From Promicromonospora sukumoe (GTDB lineage Bacteria; Actinomycetota; Actinomycetes; Actinomycetales; Cellulomonadaceae): DNA of 64,000 bases. Numbering within the stretch: the stretch's first letter is position 1; each line of letters begins with the position of its first letter. The notes under the pieces were generated by a model that worked only from the letters and a program-made list of their open reading frames with translations, did no database searches and was not told the DNA's origin. The position numbers and the translations under genes were made by a program. Positions 40,942 to 50,091 of the stretch are shown piece after piece. The stretch lies in the NCBI RefSeq assembly GCF_014137995.1, contig NZ_JACGWV010000001.1:2294001-2358000 (forward strand). The letters are read 5' to 3'.

Positions 40942-42894
40942 TCAGGCCGCGGCGTTGGCCTCTGTATCCAGGGACTCGCCCGCGCCGAAGCAGAACAGCG
41001 GGTTCGCCGTGTCGAAGGGGACGTCGCTGCGGGAGGCCTCGACCGCCGCCGTCGACCGGGGCAGGTCGAACGGCAGCCGGCCCTCGGGCGGGACCGCGCC
41101 GGTGAGCGCGTCGAGCAGCGCGGGGGTGCCCACCCCGAACGTGACGACCAGGGTGTTCGCGTGCGGCAGCAACGGCGTCAGGACCGCGGGCCGGTCGAGG
41201 TGCACGTCCACCACGGTCGGCACCTGGGCAGAGACCTCCGCGACATGTGCGACGACGTCGTCGGCGAACTCGAGCGAGCCCGCGTGGAAGAAGCTCTCGA
41301 AGCCCGGCCCGCGCTCCTCGTACGGTGCTTCCAGGCGGAGCAGCGCGACGTCGGCCTCGGCCGGCGAGCCGACGCGGCGGAACCCGTCGATCTCGCCGTC
41401 GGGCACTCCCTCCGCGTACAGGCGCAGCCCGGGCGTGAGCGGCAGGCGCGCGGCGTCCGCCGCTCCACCGCGAGCATGGTCGCCGACGACGCCGCCACCG
41501 ACAGCCGCGCCACCAACAGCAGCCGCCGCTCCCCCGCGAGCACCGGCACCCGCGTTGCGGAGCACCGTCACCGAGCGGGACTGCGCCCGCCGCCCCGCGG
41601 CGACCAGGTCGGCGCGTCCGACGACGACGGCGGCAGCGTCCTCGTCGACGTACCGGCGGTCGTCGAAGAGGCCGAGCTCGAACTTCTCGGCCAGCAGCCG
41701 CCGCACCGAGGCGTCGACCCGCGCCTCGGGAACCCGCCCCGAGCGAACGAGCTCGATCACGTGCTCCGGGCAGGCCTCGCCGCCGAGCTGGTCGGCGCCG
41801 GCGTCCAGGATCTTGGCCACGCGGTCCAGCGGGCTGAGGTGCTCCACGCCCCAGGCGCGCGCCGGGAACGGGAGGCCGAACATCTCGACGTCGGTCACGA
41901 GACCCCAGTCGGTGCAGATGATGCCGTCGAACCCGAGGTGCTCGCGCAGCAGCCGGGTCAGCACGCCGCGGTTGAAGCCGAAGCCGACCTGCTCGACGTC
42001 CTCGGGCCCGGTGCCGAGGTCGGCCCGCAGCCCCACGGGCATCCCGTAGTACGGCATCATCTGCCGGGTCCCGGCGGCGAGCAGCGCCTTGAACGGCGCC
42101 AGGTGCAGGTCGAACTGCTCGCCCGGGTAGACCTGCTCGCGGCCGTAGGCGAAGTGCGGGTCCTCGCCGTCGAGCTGCGGGCCGCCGCCCGGGAAGTGCT
42201 TGGTCATCGTGGACACGCTGTCGGGCCCGAACACACCGTCCAGCCCGACGGCCCGGGCGACGTCGCCGCCGCCCTGCAGCCCGCGCACGTAGGCGGCGCC
42301 GAGGCGTCCGGTGAGGTCGGCGTCCTCGCCGAAGGTGCCCCCGCCGCGCGCCCAGCGGGGCTCGGTCACGAGGTCGACCTGCGGGTGCAGCGCCGTGCGG
42401 ATGCCGACGGCGAGGTACTCCTGCCGGGCCGCGTCGCCGTGCTCCTCGACCAGCCGCTCGTCGCGGGTCGCGGCCAGGCCCAGGGTCTCCGGCCACTGCG
42501 AGAACGGCCCCGACAGCAGCGCCGCGCCCGGGTTGTCGGTGAACGAGTGCCGCGGGTCGGAGGCGACGGTCACCGGGATGCCCAGCCGCGTCCCGGCGGC
42601 GAGCCGCTGGAGGCGGTTGTGCCAGGCGGCGAACTCGCGGGCCGTCGGCGGCGCGGCGAGCACGTTGAGGTGCGTCAGGTGCCGGTCCAGCACCAGGTCG
42701 GAGGTGCCGGGCATGCCGTGGTCGGACGGCTCGTCGGCCAGCGTGCCGTCGGGGCCCACCTCGACCATGGTCTGGAACATCTGCCCGGCCTTCTCGGCCA
42801 GGGTCATCCGGCCCAGCAGGTCGGCGACCCGCTCGGCGACGGGCAGCGCGGGATCGAGGTAGCGCGGCTCGCCCGTCGGCTCGGCCGCCGTCAC
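40942..42894 (-). CDS. GH3 beta-glucosidase/glycosidase
   Basis: The 650-residue GH3 enzyme has RMTLAEKAGQMFQ at the N-terminus, VASDPRHSF, TMTKHFPGGGPQ (Lys-His substrate motif) and the nucleophile Asp in FDGIICTDWGLVTD. A two-domain layout ends with an alpha/beta sandwich (VTVLRNAG..., VDVHLDRPAVLTPLLPHANTLVVTFG). There is no fibronectin-like third domain and no signal peptide, so it probably acts in the cytoplasm on imported oligosaccharides. A Gly/Ala-rich insertion (RGGAAAAVGGAAVGGGVVG) interrupts the second domain. The GTG start overlaps the MFS gene stop (GTGA). Confidence 0.92.
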   Translation of the reverse strand: MTAAEPTGEPRYLDPALPVAERVADLLGRMTLAEKAGQMFQTMVEVGPDGTLADEPSDHGMPGTSDLVLDRHLTHLNVLAAPPTAREFAAWHNRLQRLAAGTRLGIPVTVASDPRHSFTDNPGAALLSGPFSQWPETLGLAATRDERLVEEHGDAARQEYLAVGIRTALHPQVDLVTEPRWARGGGTFGEDADLTGRLGAAYVRGLQGGGDVARAVGLDGVFGPDSVSTMTKHFPGGGPQLDGEDPHFAYGREQVYPGEQFDLHLAPFKALLAAGTRQMMPYYGMPVGLRADLGTGPEDVEQVGFGFNRGVLTRLLREHLGFDGIICTDWGLVTDVEMFGLPFPARAWGVEHLSPLDRVAKILDAGADQLGGEACPEHVIELVRSGRVPEARVDASVRRLLAEKFELGLFDDRRYVDEDAAAVVVGRADLVAAGRRAQSRSVTVLRNAGAGARGGAAAAVGGAAVGGGVVGDHARGGAADAARLPLTPGLRLYAEGVPDGEIDGFRRVGSPAEADVALLRLEAPYEERGPGFESFFHAGSLEFADDVVAHVAEVSAQVPTVVDVHLDRPAVLTPLLPHANTLVVTFGVGTPALLDALTGAVPPEGRLPFDLPRSTAAVEASRSDVPFDTANPLFCFGAGESLDTEANAAA

Positions 42895-44219
42895 CGCGCA
42901 CCCCGGATGAACATCGTGCTCACGGCGCCGACGACGGCCACCAGCGCGCCCACCAGGAACAGCGCGGTGTAGTTGCCGCCGGCGCCGTCCGCGGAGGCCG
43001 GGCCGATCGCGAGCAGCGCCGGCGCCATGGCCGGGGCGAGCGACTGCGGCAGGGCGTTGGCGATGTTGAAGACGCCCATGTTCTTGGCGGCCTCGGTGTC
43101 CTTGTTGGGCAGCACGTCGGTGACGAGCGCCAGGTCGACCGCGAAGTACGCGCCCAGGCCCGCGCCGAACAGCGCGGCCCCGAGGTACAGGTGGGCGGGC
43201 GCCCCTGCGAACGCGAAGACGAGCAGGCCGGCGCCGGCGAGCACGGTGGAGATGATCACGAACACCTTGCGGCGGCCCGTGCGGTCGGACAGCGCGCCGC
43301 CGGCCGAGCCCGCCAGGAGCAGCACGGCCGCCTGGAGCACCATGAGGCGCAGCTGCCAGCCGAGCGCCGTCGGCTCGTCCATGCCGAACCGGTCCTGCAG
43401 GAAGTAGACCTGGTAGCTGTTGTAGAGCGCGAAGCCGAACAGCAGCAGGAAACGGCCGGCGAAGGCCCAGCCGAAGTCGGGGTGCTTGCGCGGCGAGACC
43501 CAGAACCCGCCGAGGAAGCGGCCCAGGTGGAAGGGCTCGACGTCGGCCGGGTCGAGGCGGCGGTCCTTCAGGACGGCGACCAGGGCGAGCACGCCCACGA
43601 TCGCGAGCGCCGTCGGCAGCAGGAAGAGCCAGGCGGACCCGGCGCCGGCCGCCGTGAGCCAAGCCGCGATGCCGATGCCGGCCAGGGGCGCGAGGTTCTG
43701 GGCGATGCCGAGCCAGCCGGAGACGCGGGCGCGCAGGCGCTCCTCGACCTGGTCGGGCAGCAGGGCCTGGAGGGCGGCCTGGGTGCCGTTGAACGCCGTC
43801 TGGGCGACGGCCCAGCCGATCGCGACGACGGCGATGTTCGGCGCGAGGGCGATGATCGCGATGCCCGCGGAGCCGAGCAGCACGCCCCAGAGCAGCCAGG
43901 GGCGGCGCATGCCGAGGCGGGAGGTGGTGCGGTCGGACAGGGCGCCGGCGAGGGGGTTGGCTACGAACGCGAAGAAGGCGCCGACGCCGGTGACGAGCGC
44001 GAGGTCGGCGGCGCGGGTCTCGGGGGTGGACAGGGCGCTGACCCGGAGCGCGAGGGTGCTGATGACCGGGGTCAGGAGCGCCACGTAGAGCGCGAAGAAC
44101 GCGGCGACGTACGCGAGGACGAGGCCGGTGCCGCCCGCCTTGGGCGGCGCCGGGTGGGCTGCCGCGTGCGGCGGCGTGGCGGCCGGGTCCTGCGCGGGAC
44201 GCGAATCGAGGGTTGCCAT
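42891..44219 (-). CDS. MFS transporter, probably for a sugar or glycoside
   Basis: The 442-residue protein has twelve predicted helices. The family's conserved loop between helices 2 and 3 appears as GALSDRTTSRLGMRRPWLLWG and is repeated as GALSDRTGRRKVFVI between helices 8 and 9. Cotranscription with a cytoplasmic GH3 glucosidase points to uptake of a beta-glucoside or cello-oligosaccharide. AGGAG precedes the ATG by about 8 nt. The promoter carries two TetR-type operators. Confidence 0.9.
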   Translation of the reverse strand: MATLDSRPAQDPAATPPHAAAHPAPPKAGGTGLVLAYVAAFFALYVALLTPVISTLALRVSALSTPETRAADLALVTGVGAFFAFVANPLAGALSDRTTSRLGMRRPWLLWGVLLGSAGIAIIALAPNIAVVAIGWAVAQTAFNGTQAALQALLPDQVEERLRARVSGWLGIAQNLAPLAGIGIAAWLTAAGAGSAWLFLLPTALAIVGVLALVAVLKDRRLDPADVEPFHLGRFLGGFWVSPRKHPDFGWAFAGRFLLLFGFALYNSYQVYFLQDRFGMDEPTALGWQLRLMVLQAAVLLLAGSAGGALSDRTGRRKVFVIISTVLAGAGLLVFAFAGAPAHLYLGAALFGAGLGAYFAVDLALVTDVLPNKDTEAAKNMGVFNIANALPQSLAPAMAPALLAIGPASADGAGGNYTALFLVGALVAVVGAVSTMFIRGAR

Positions 44220-44289
44220 GGTGACTCCTGGGGTGGGGCAGCACTGCCCCGGCTGGGCGGGCTCCCGGCGGGCCGCTGTCTTTATCGGC

Positions 44290-44303
44290 CTACCGGGTGG
44301 TAG
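44290..44303. promoter_or_regulatory. TetR operator 1 in the divergent GH3/MFS promoter
   Basis: CTACCGGGTGGTAG is a 14-bp palindrome of the form CTACC-N4-GGTAG. Confidence 0.8.
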
Positions 44304-44314
44304 TTTTTGAATTT

Positions 44315-44328
44315 CTACCACTCGGTAG
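44315..44328. promoter_or_regulatory. TetR operator 2 in the divergent GH3/MFS promoter
   Basis: CTACCACTCGGTAG repeats the CTACC-N4-GGTAG form 25 bp from the first site, centre to centre, in the space shared by both divergent genes. Confidence 0.8.
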
Positions 44329-44365
44329 GTTTGCAGCGCAACAGTCCAGGCTAAGGAGTGCACAC

Positions 44366-46759
44366 ATGACCATCGAGGAGACCACCGAGGCGCCGGCAGC
44401 CGCAGGATCGGGCGCCGCAGTGTCCGGCTCGGCGACGACGACCAGCCGCGCGTTCGACGTCGAGCGCACGCTCGCCGCCCTCACGCTCGAGGAGAAGGCG
44501 TCGCTGCTGTCGGGCCTGGACTTCTGGACCACGCAGCCGGTCGGCCGGGACGACGTCGCCGTGCCGGGCGTCATGGTCACCGACGGCCCGCACGGGCTGC
44601 GCAAGCAGGCCGAGTCCCCCGACCACCTGGGGCTGGGCACCTCCGTGCCCGCCACCTGCTTCCCGCCCGCGGCCACGCTCGGCTCCACGTGGGACCCCGC
44701 GCTGCTGCGCCGGGTCGGCGAGGCGCTGGGCCGCGAGACGCGCGTCAACGACGTCGCCGTGCTGCTGGGCCCGGGCATCAACATCAAGCGCTCGCCGCTG
44801 AACGGACGCAACTTCGAGTACCTGTCCGAGGACCCGGTGATCTCGGGCGAGCTCGGCGCCGCCCTCGTGGCCGGCATCCAGTCCCAGGGCGTCGGCACGT
44901 CGCTCAAGCACTTCGCGGCCAACAACCAGGAGGCCGACCGCATGCGCGTCTCGGCCGACGTCGACGAGCGCACCCTGCGCGAGATCTACCTGCCCGGGTT
45001 CGAGCGGGTCGTCAAGCGGGCGCAGCCGTGGACGGTGATGTGCTCGTACAACAAGATCAACGACGTCTACGCGTCGCAGAACCACTGGCTCCTGACCGAG
45101 GTGCTACGCGACGAGTGGGGCTTCGAGGGGCTCGTCGTGTCCGACTGGGGCGCGGTGCGCGACCGCGTCGCCGCCGTCGCCGCCGGGCTCGACCTGGAGA
45201 TGCCCGCCACGGGCGGCCGCACCGACGCCGAGGTCGTCGCCGCGGTCCGCGCCGGCACGCTCGACGAGGCAGTGGTCGACGTCGCGGCCCGCCGCGTGCT
45301 GCGCCTCGTGGCGCGCTCGCTGCCGGCGCTCGACGCCGCAGCTGCCTCCGGTGAGGACTTCGACGTCGACGCCCACCACGCCCTGGCCCGCGAGGCAGCG
45401 GCGGCGGGCACGGTGCTGCTGAAGAACGACGCGGTCCTCGACGAGCTCGACCGGCAGGGCGCCCCGCTCCTGCCGCTGGCCTCCGCCGAGGGTGTCGCCG
45501 TCGTCGGCGAGCTGGCGCGCACGCCGCGCTACCAGGGCGCCGGGTCCTCGCAGGTCAACCCCACGCGGCTCGACGACGCGCTGTCCGCGCTGCGCACCGC
45601 CACGGGCGCCGAGGTGCCGTTCGCGGCCGGGTACACGGTCGACGGCGCCGACGCCGGCTCGGGCACCGACGCCGACGCGCTGCGGGACGAGGCCGTCGAG
45701 GTGGCCCGCGCCGCCGGGACGGTGCTGGTGTTCCTGGGCCTGCCCGCCTCGTACGAGTCGGAGGGCTTCGACCGCGCGCACATGGACCTCCCCGCGGAGC
45801 AGGTCGCGGTGCTGGAGGCCGTGGCCGCCGTGAACCCCCGCGTCGTCGTCGTGCTGGCGAACGGTTCGGCGGTCTCCGTCGCGTCGTGGCAGCGGCTCGC
45901 CCCGGCCGTGGTCGAGGGCTGGCTGGGCGGCCAGGCGGGCGGCTCCGCCGTCGCCGACGTGCTGCTCGGCGCCGTCAACCCGGCCGGACGTCTCGCCGAG
46001 ACCATCCCGCTGCGGCTGGAGGACAACCCGTCCTACGGCAACTTCCCCGGCGAGCTCGGGCACGTCCGCTACGGCGAGGGCCTGCTGGTGGGCTACCGCT
46101 GGTACGACGCGCGGCGGGCGGACGTCGCCTACCCGTTCGGGCACGGCCTGTCGTACACCACGTTCGCGTACGACGGCGTGGCCGCCGAGGTCCTGCGTCC
46201 GGCGTCCGGGGCGGACGACGACGCCGACGCCGCCGTGGTGCGCGTGACCGTCACGGTCACCAACACCGGCGAGCGCCAGGGCGCCGAGGTCGTGCAGGTG
46301 TACGTCGGCGACCCCGAGTCCCAGGTGCAGCGCCCGGAGCGCGAGCTCAAGGCGTTCGCCAAGGTCGACCTGGAGCCCGGCGCGTCGCGCGAGGTCACGC
46401 TCGACCTCGTGGGCCGCGACCTGGCCTACTGGCACCCCGTGCTGCGCCGCTGGGTGGTCGAGGGCGGCGAGTTCGTCGTCTCCGTCGGCTCCTCGTCGCG
46501 CGACCTGCGTGGTGCGGCGACCGTCGTCGTCGAGGGCGAGGACGTGCGCCTGCCCCTGGAGCCGCTGTCCACGGTGGCCGAGGCGATGGCGCACCCCGTC
46601 GTCGGGCCGCGCGTCCAGGCGCTCGTGCACGGCGGCGCCGTGGCCGACGACATGCTCGGCATGATCGGCGACATGCCGCTGACCGTCGTGGCCGACTTTG
46701 GCATGGGCGGCTTCGACCGGGACGGCCTGACGGCGCTCCTCGCGGAGGCCAACGGCTGA
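44366..46759 (+). CDS. GH3 beta-glucosidase with C-terminal fibronectin-III-like domain
   Basis: The 797-residue enzyme has LTLEEKASLLSGLDFW, VTDGPHGLRKQ, a GPGINIKRSPLNGRNFEYLSEDP acid-rich motif, SLKHFAANNQE and the nucleophile Asp in FEGLVVSDWGAVRDR. The alpha/beta sandwich carries GAGSSQVNP. A PA14-less FnIII-like domain follows (VTVTVTNTGERQGAEVVQVYVGDP, FAKVDLEPGASREVTLDL). There is no signal peptide. AAGGAG lies 8-13 nt before the ATG. It is divergent from the GH3-MFS operon and shares its operators. Confidence 0.93.
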   Translation: MTIEETTEAPAAAGSGAAVSGSATTTSRAFDVERTLAALTLEEKASLLSGLDFWTTQPVGRDDVAVPGVMVTDGPHGLRKQAESPDHLGLGTSVPATCFPPAATLGSTWDPALLRRVGEALGRETRVNDVAVLLGPGINIKRSPLNGRNFEYLSEDPVISGELGAALVAGIQSQGVGTSLKHFAANNQEADRMRVSADVDERTLREIYLPGFERVVKRAQPWTVMCSYNKINDVYASQNHWLLTEVLRDEWGFEGLVVSDWGAVRDRVAAVAAGLDLEMPATGGRTDAEVVAAVRAGTLDEAVVDVAARRVLRLVARSLPALDAAAASGEDFDVDAHHALAREAAAAGTVLLKNDAVLDELDRQGAPLLPLASAEGVAVVGELARTPRYQGAGSSQVNPTRLDDALSALRTATGAEVPFAAGYTVDGADAGSGTDADALRDEAVEVARAAGTVLVFLGLPASYESEGFDRAHMDLPAEQVAVLEAVAAVNPRVVVVLANGSAVSVASWQRLAPAVVEGWLGGQAGGSAVADVLLGAVNPAGRLAETIPLRLEDNPSYGNFPGELGHVRYGEGLLVGYRWYDARRADVAYPFGHGLSYTTFAYDGVAAEVLRPASGADDDADAAVVRVTVTVTNTGERQGAEVVQVYVGDPESQVQRPERELKAFAKVDLEPGASREVTLDLVGRDLAYWHPVLRRWVVEGGEFVVSVGSSSRDLRGAATVVVEGEDVRLPLEPLSTVAEAMAHPVVGPRVQALVHGGAVADDMLGMIGDMPLTVVADFGMGGFDRDGLTALLAEANG

Positions 46760-46766
46760 GCGGCCG

Positions 46767-47414
46767 TCAGCGCAGGATGAGGTTCAGGTAGCCGCGCAGG
46801 TCGGCAGCCATGTCGACCCGCTCGGCGCCAGGCCGTTCCAGGGAGAACAGCCACTGGATCTGGAGCCCGTCCATGAGCGCCACCACGGTGCGCGCCGCCT
46901 GGTCGGGGTCCACCCCGGGAGCGAGGCCGCCCCGCGCGGCCCGCTCCCGGAGGAGCTGGGACTGCTCCCCCAGCACGCGCGCGTACCGGCGCCGGAAGTA
47001 CTCGTGCGCGGGGTGGTCGGGCGAGGTGGCCTCCGTGGACAGCCCGGCGAACAGCTCGACGAGCGGACGGCGCAGCCGGTTGCGCTCCACGAGGTTCAGC
47101 AGCGCCTCGAAGTACTCCGTGCCGCGCTCCATGTCCTCCTGGAAGGACTGCTCGTCCACGGCGTCGCGGTACTCCAGCACGGCCTCCAGCAGGGCGGCCT
47201 TGTTGGGGAAGTGGTGCAGCAGGCCCGGGTGGGAGATGCCCACCCGGGCGGCGATGTCCCGCAGGGAGGCGCCGTGGAAGCCGACGTCGGCGAACACGAG
47301 GATCGCCGTACGGATGATCTCCTGCTGCGTCGCGCGGCCCTTGGCGTAGCCACCCCGGGTGCCGGTGGTGGTCCCGGGCCTGGTGGACGGACCGGTCTGC
47401 GCGCTGACGGACAT
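46767..47414 (-). CDS. TetR-family regulator of the glucoside locus
   Basis: The N-terminal HTH is TQQEIIRTAILVFADVGFHGASLRDIAARVGISHPGLLHHFPNKAALL; the ligand domain fits the TetR_C_6-like group (AARTVVALMDGLQIQWLFSL). It lies just 3' of the divergent GH3 gene and is the likely ligand of the paired CTACC-N4-GGTAG sites. Similar TetR proteins in actinobacteria accompany GH3 genes. A TAGTTT -10 sits 6 nt before the ATG, with no operator near it, so autoregulation is not evident. Confidence 0.9.
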   Translation of the reverse strand: MSVSAQTGPSTRPGTTTGTRGGYAKGRATQQEIIRTAILVFADVGFHGASLRDIAARVGISHPGLLHHFPNKAALLEAVLEYRDAVDEQSFQEDMERGTEYFEALLNLVERNRLRRPLVELFAGLSTEATSPDHPAHEYFRRRYARVLGEQSQLLRERAARGGLAPGVDPDQAARTVVALMDGLQIQWLFSLERPGAERVDMAADLRGYLNLILR

Positions 47415-47420
47415 GCGCCC

Positions 47421-47426
47421 AAACTA
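47421..47426 (-). promoter_or_regulatory. Leaderless -10 (TAGTTT) of the TetR gene
   Basis: The hexamer lies 6 nt upstream of the ATG at 47414 on the minus strand. Confidence 0.55.
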
Positions 47427-47483
47427 CCCCGGCCGGGGCCGCGCGACGGCGTCGGGCCCGGCCGGGGCTCCGTCAGGCCCGGT

Positions 47484-48455
47484 TCAAGCGAGGCGGGCGC
47501 TGATGACGAGCTGCTCCCCCGCGTCGAGGCGGACGTCGGCCAGGCGGACGCCGTCGGGCAGCTTCTCGGCGAGGTCGATGTCGCGACTGGTGGCTGCCTC
47601 GACCTTGCCGCGGATGGTCCCGAGCAGCGCAGCGACGAGCGGGTTGGAGCTGCCGAGCTGCACGTCGCGCACGGCGAGCACCATGTTCTCGTCGACGCTG
47701 ACCGACGCCGTCGCCTGCACGCGGGCCGAGAGGAACACGCCCTTCTTGATCGCGGCGTCGACCCGGAGCGTGGCCGCGCGCGGGCCCTGGGAGACGAGGT
47801 CGAGGTCCAGGGCGGTGAGCGTGATGCCCTGCTGCTGCAGGACGACGGCGAGCACGCCGCGCGCCGTCGCGACCAGGCCCGCCTTGTCGACGGCGACGCG
47901 GGCGTGACCGGAGACCGGGTGGTCGGCGTCGGGCTCGACGGGCTGGAGGCCCACGCGGCCGTCGGCGCCGTCGACCCAGTCGAAGCGCAGGTTCGTGACC
48001 TCCGCGGTGATGTCCACGGGCAGGTCCACGGCGACGAGCTGGTGGGCGTCGATGCGCAGGTGGTGCAGGGTGCCGGGCTCGCGGGCGACGATCTCGGGGT
48101 GCCAGCCCTTGCGCTCGGGCGCAGCCTGGCCGGGGTGGCCGGGCTGGCCCGGGTAGGTGGCGTGGCCCGGGTGGGCGGGCTGGGCCGCCTGGGGCAGCGA
48201 GACGACGACGCCCGACAGGTCGACGACGGCCGACGTGATGTCGGCGCCGTCGAGCTCCGCGGTGATCGGCGCGCGGTCCAGCCCCAGGGCCTGGCCGCCG
48301 AGCTCCTCCGTCAGCGTCGCTCGGATGCGCGCCTCCAGGTCGACGCCGAGGGCGGGCCGGGGTGCGGTGCCGAGCGGGATCGGGTCGGGCGCGGGGCGGG
48401 ACTCGGGCTGGTCGGCGGGCTGGTCGGGTGAGGGGCGCTGGGCGGCGTCGGTCAT
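47484..48455 (-). CDS. Conserved protein of unknown function, possible TULIP/DUF2993-like fold
   Basis: This 323-residue protein has a Pro/Gln-rich N-terminus. Two similar beta-rich halves follow, with alternating hydrophobic residues (LDGADITSAVVDLSGVVVSL; ITLTALDLDLVSQGPRAATLRVDAAIKKGVFLSARVQATASVSV) and a His/Gly/Pro linker between them. The ending (NPLVAALLGTIRGKVEAA, KLPDGVRLADVRLDAGEQLVISARL) resembles lipid-binding DUF2993-type proteins; this is a weak structural guess. No signal peptide was seen. Confidence 0.6.
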   Translation of the reverse strand: MTDAAQRPSPDQPADQPESRPAPDPIPLGTAPRPALGVDLEARIRATLTEELGGQALGLDRAPITAELDGADITSAVVDLSGVVVSLPQAAQPAHPGHATYPGQPGHPGQAAPERKGWHPEIVAREPGTLHHLRIDAHQLVAVDLPVDITAEVTNLRFDWVDGADGRVGLQPVEPDADHPVSGHARVAVDKAGLVATARGVLAVVLQQQGITLTALDLDLVSQGPRAATLRVDAAIKKGVFLSARVQATASVSVDENMVLAVRDVQLGSSNPLVAALLGTIRGKVEAATSRDIDLAEKLPDGVRLADVRLDAGEQLVISARLA

Positions 48456-48462
48456 GGACGCG

Positions 48463-48468
48463 AGACTA
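48463..48468 (-). promoter_or_regulatory. Leaderless -10 (TAGTCT)
   Basis: TAGTCT lies 7 nt upstream of the ATG at 48455 on the minus strand. Confidence 0.55.
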
Positions 48469-48509
48469 GCCGCCGGCGGGCCGGCCAGGCCCGTCATCCA
48501 CAGGGCGGG

Positions 48510-49568
48510 TCAGACCCGGCCCTGGTTGAGGCGGCGCTGCAGCGCCATGACGGCGCTGGACTCGCGCGAGATGACGCCGTCGACCCGGGTGCCGAGGTAC
48601 CGCTGGAGGGCGCGGATCGTCTGCGGGCCGATCTTGCCGTCGCGCTGGCCCGAGGGCATGCCGATCCGGCGCTGGAGGGCGGCGATCACGCGGGAGCCCT
48701 GGGCGTCGGCGACCCAGCGCCAGCCGGTGGTCAGGCCGGGGTTGACGTCGCGCCAGGCGACGCTCTGCGACGAGACGACACCGTCGACCGCGGTGCCGAG
48801 CTCCTGCTGGAGGCGACGGGTCGTGGACGAGCCCCAGAAGCCGTCGACGGTGATCCCGCCGGGCTCCCCCGGGCTGGGCGGGGTCGAGCCCTCGCCGTCG
48901 CGGATGTCGTCGATGCGCGCGTACAGGTTGCGGCCGGGGCAGGCGGTCTGCGAGACGTCGCGGTGGCCGCCGAGCGGCGCGCCCCGGGTCCACCAGCGGT
49001 CCTTGCCCGCGCCGTAGATGGCGGCGGCCGTGGAGATCTGCGCGGCGGTCGGGTTGTTGGCCTCGTAGTTGCCGGCGAAGCAGATCGAGCGCGAGGTGCT
49101 GTTGCGGCCGCCGGTGTGGGTGCCGCGCCGGTTCCAGCTCACGCCCTGGTAGGCGCGGCCGGAGGGGAAGATCACCACGTTGTACGAGATGCCGGTGCCG
49201 AACCGGGTCTGGCCCACGCTCTCCAGCGCGCGCATCTGCTCGGCCTCTGCGGCGACGGTCGCGCCCGGCGAGAGCTGGGCCGTGACCGAGTGGTGCACCC
49301 AGACCTCGACGGCCGGGCCGGTCAGCGTCAGGTCGCCGTCGGGGTAGCGGGCACCCCAGGAGGCGCGGGACGCGATGCTGACGGCGGCGGTGGGTTCCGG
49401 GGCTTCTGGTTCGGGGGTCGTGGTCGGTTTGGGGGTCTCGGGCTCTGGGACCCCGGTCGGTTCCGGAGCCGTCTGAGGCTCGGGAACCTCGCCCTGCGGC
49501 TCGTCGTCGGGGCCGAGCACCTCCAGCACGGTCCCGTCCTCACCCTTGATCTCGTACACCTCAGCCAC
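48510..49568 (-). CDS. N-acetylmuramoyl-L-alanine amidase (PGRP type) with C-terminal repeat domain
   Basis: After a short N-terminal segment and a PEP/TPEP proline linker (about 20-62), a PGRP/amidase_2 domain follows: SRASWGARYPDG, WVHHSVTAQLSPG (zinc His), GISYNVVIFPSGRAYQGVSWNRRGTHTGGRNSTS, and HRDVSQTACPG (zinc His and Cys). The C-terminal 130 residues hold two related blocks (TVDGFWGSSTTRRLQQELG and DGKIGPQTIRALQRYLG with VDGVIS/VDGVVS turns), peptidoglycan-binding-like repeats as in phage lysins. There is no signal peptide, so export would need another route. It may be a domesticated endolysin. Confidence 0.9.
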   Translation of the reverse strand: MAEVYEIKGEDGTVLEVLGPDDEPQGEVPEPQTAPEPTGVPEPETPKPTTTPEPEAPEPTAAVSIASRASWGARYPDGDLTLTGPAVEVWVHHSVTAQLSPGATVAAEAEQMRALESVGQTRFGTGISYNVVIFPSGRAYQGVSWNRRGTHTGGRNSTSRSICFAGNYEANNPTAAQISTAAAIYGAGKDRWWTRGAPLGGHRDVSQTACPGRNLYARIDDIRDGEGSTPPSPGEPGGITVDGFWGSSTTRRLQQELGTAVDGVVSSQSVAWRDVNPGLTTGWRWVADAQGSRVIAALQRRIGMPSGQRDGKIGPQTIRALQRYLGTRVDGVISRESSAVMALQRRLNQGRV

Positions 49569-49641
49569 GGTTGCCCCCTCAGACCCATGTTCCGTAAATG
49601 TCGTACATGTCTACCACCGCGCGGTGAGCGGGGCGACCCCC

Positions 49642-49647
49642 TACCGT
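49642..49647 (+). promoter_or_regulatory. Leaderless -10 (TACCGT)
   Basis: TACCGT lies 6 nt before the ATG at 49654. Confidence 0.5.
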
Positions 49648-49653
49648 GCAGGG

Positions 49654-50091
49654 ATGAGCACCGCCTGGACCCTCACGATCGACTGCGCCGACGCGCGCAC
49701 CGTCGCCGCGTTCTGGATGCTCGCCCTCGGATACGTGGAGCGGCCGCCGCCGTCGGGCCGGGAATCCTGGGAGGAATGGCTGACCGAGCAGGGCGTGCCC
49801 GAGGCGGAGTGGGGCGACAGCGCCTACCTCGTGGATCCCGAGGGCCGGCTGCCGTCCCTGTCGTTCCTGAAGGTCCCCGAGCCCAAGACCGTGAAGAACC
49901 GGGTGCACCTGGACCTGCAGGTCTCCGGCGGACGGGACGCCCCGGCCGGGGAGCGCGAGCGGCTCATCCGCGCCAAGGTCACCGAGCTGGTGGCGGCGGG
50001 CGGGAGCGTCGCGTGGGAGTCCCCCGGGCCGGCCGGACTGGACCACGTGACGGTGCGCGACCCGGAGGGCAACGAGCTCTGCGTGGTGTGA
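49654..50091 (+). CDS. VOC/glyoxalase-like protein
   Basis: The 145-residue protein has the vicinal-oxygen-chelate pattern: LTIDCADARTVAAFWMLALGY at the N-terminus, SLSFLKVPEPKTVKNRVHLDLQV with the central His, and the late DHVTVRDPEGNELCVV. It resembles glyoxalase-like domain proteins (Glyoxalase_6). Substrate unknown. Confidence 0.88.
   Translation: MSTAWTLTIDCADARTVAAFWMLALGYVERPPPSGRESWEEWLTEQGVPEAEWGDSAYLVDPEGRLPSLSFLKVPEPKTVKNRVHLDLQVSGGRDAPAGERERLIRAKVTELVAAGGSVAWESPGPAGLDHVTVRDPEGNELCVV

Noticed and set aside
40864..42972. Plus-strand frame opposite the GH3 gene
   Set aside because: It is a shadow of the GH3 gene; no start signal or domain.
48510..49568. Prophage remnant
   Set aside because: Only a lysin-like protein is present, with no structural, integrase or holin genes around it.
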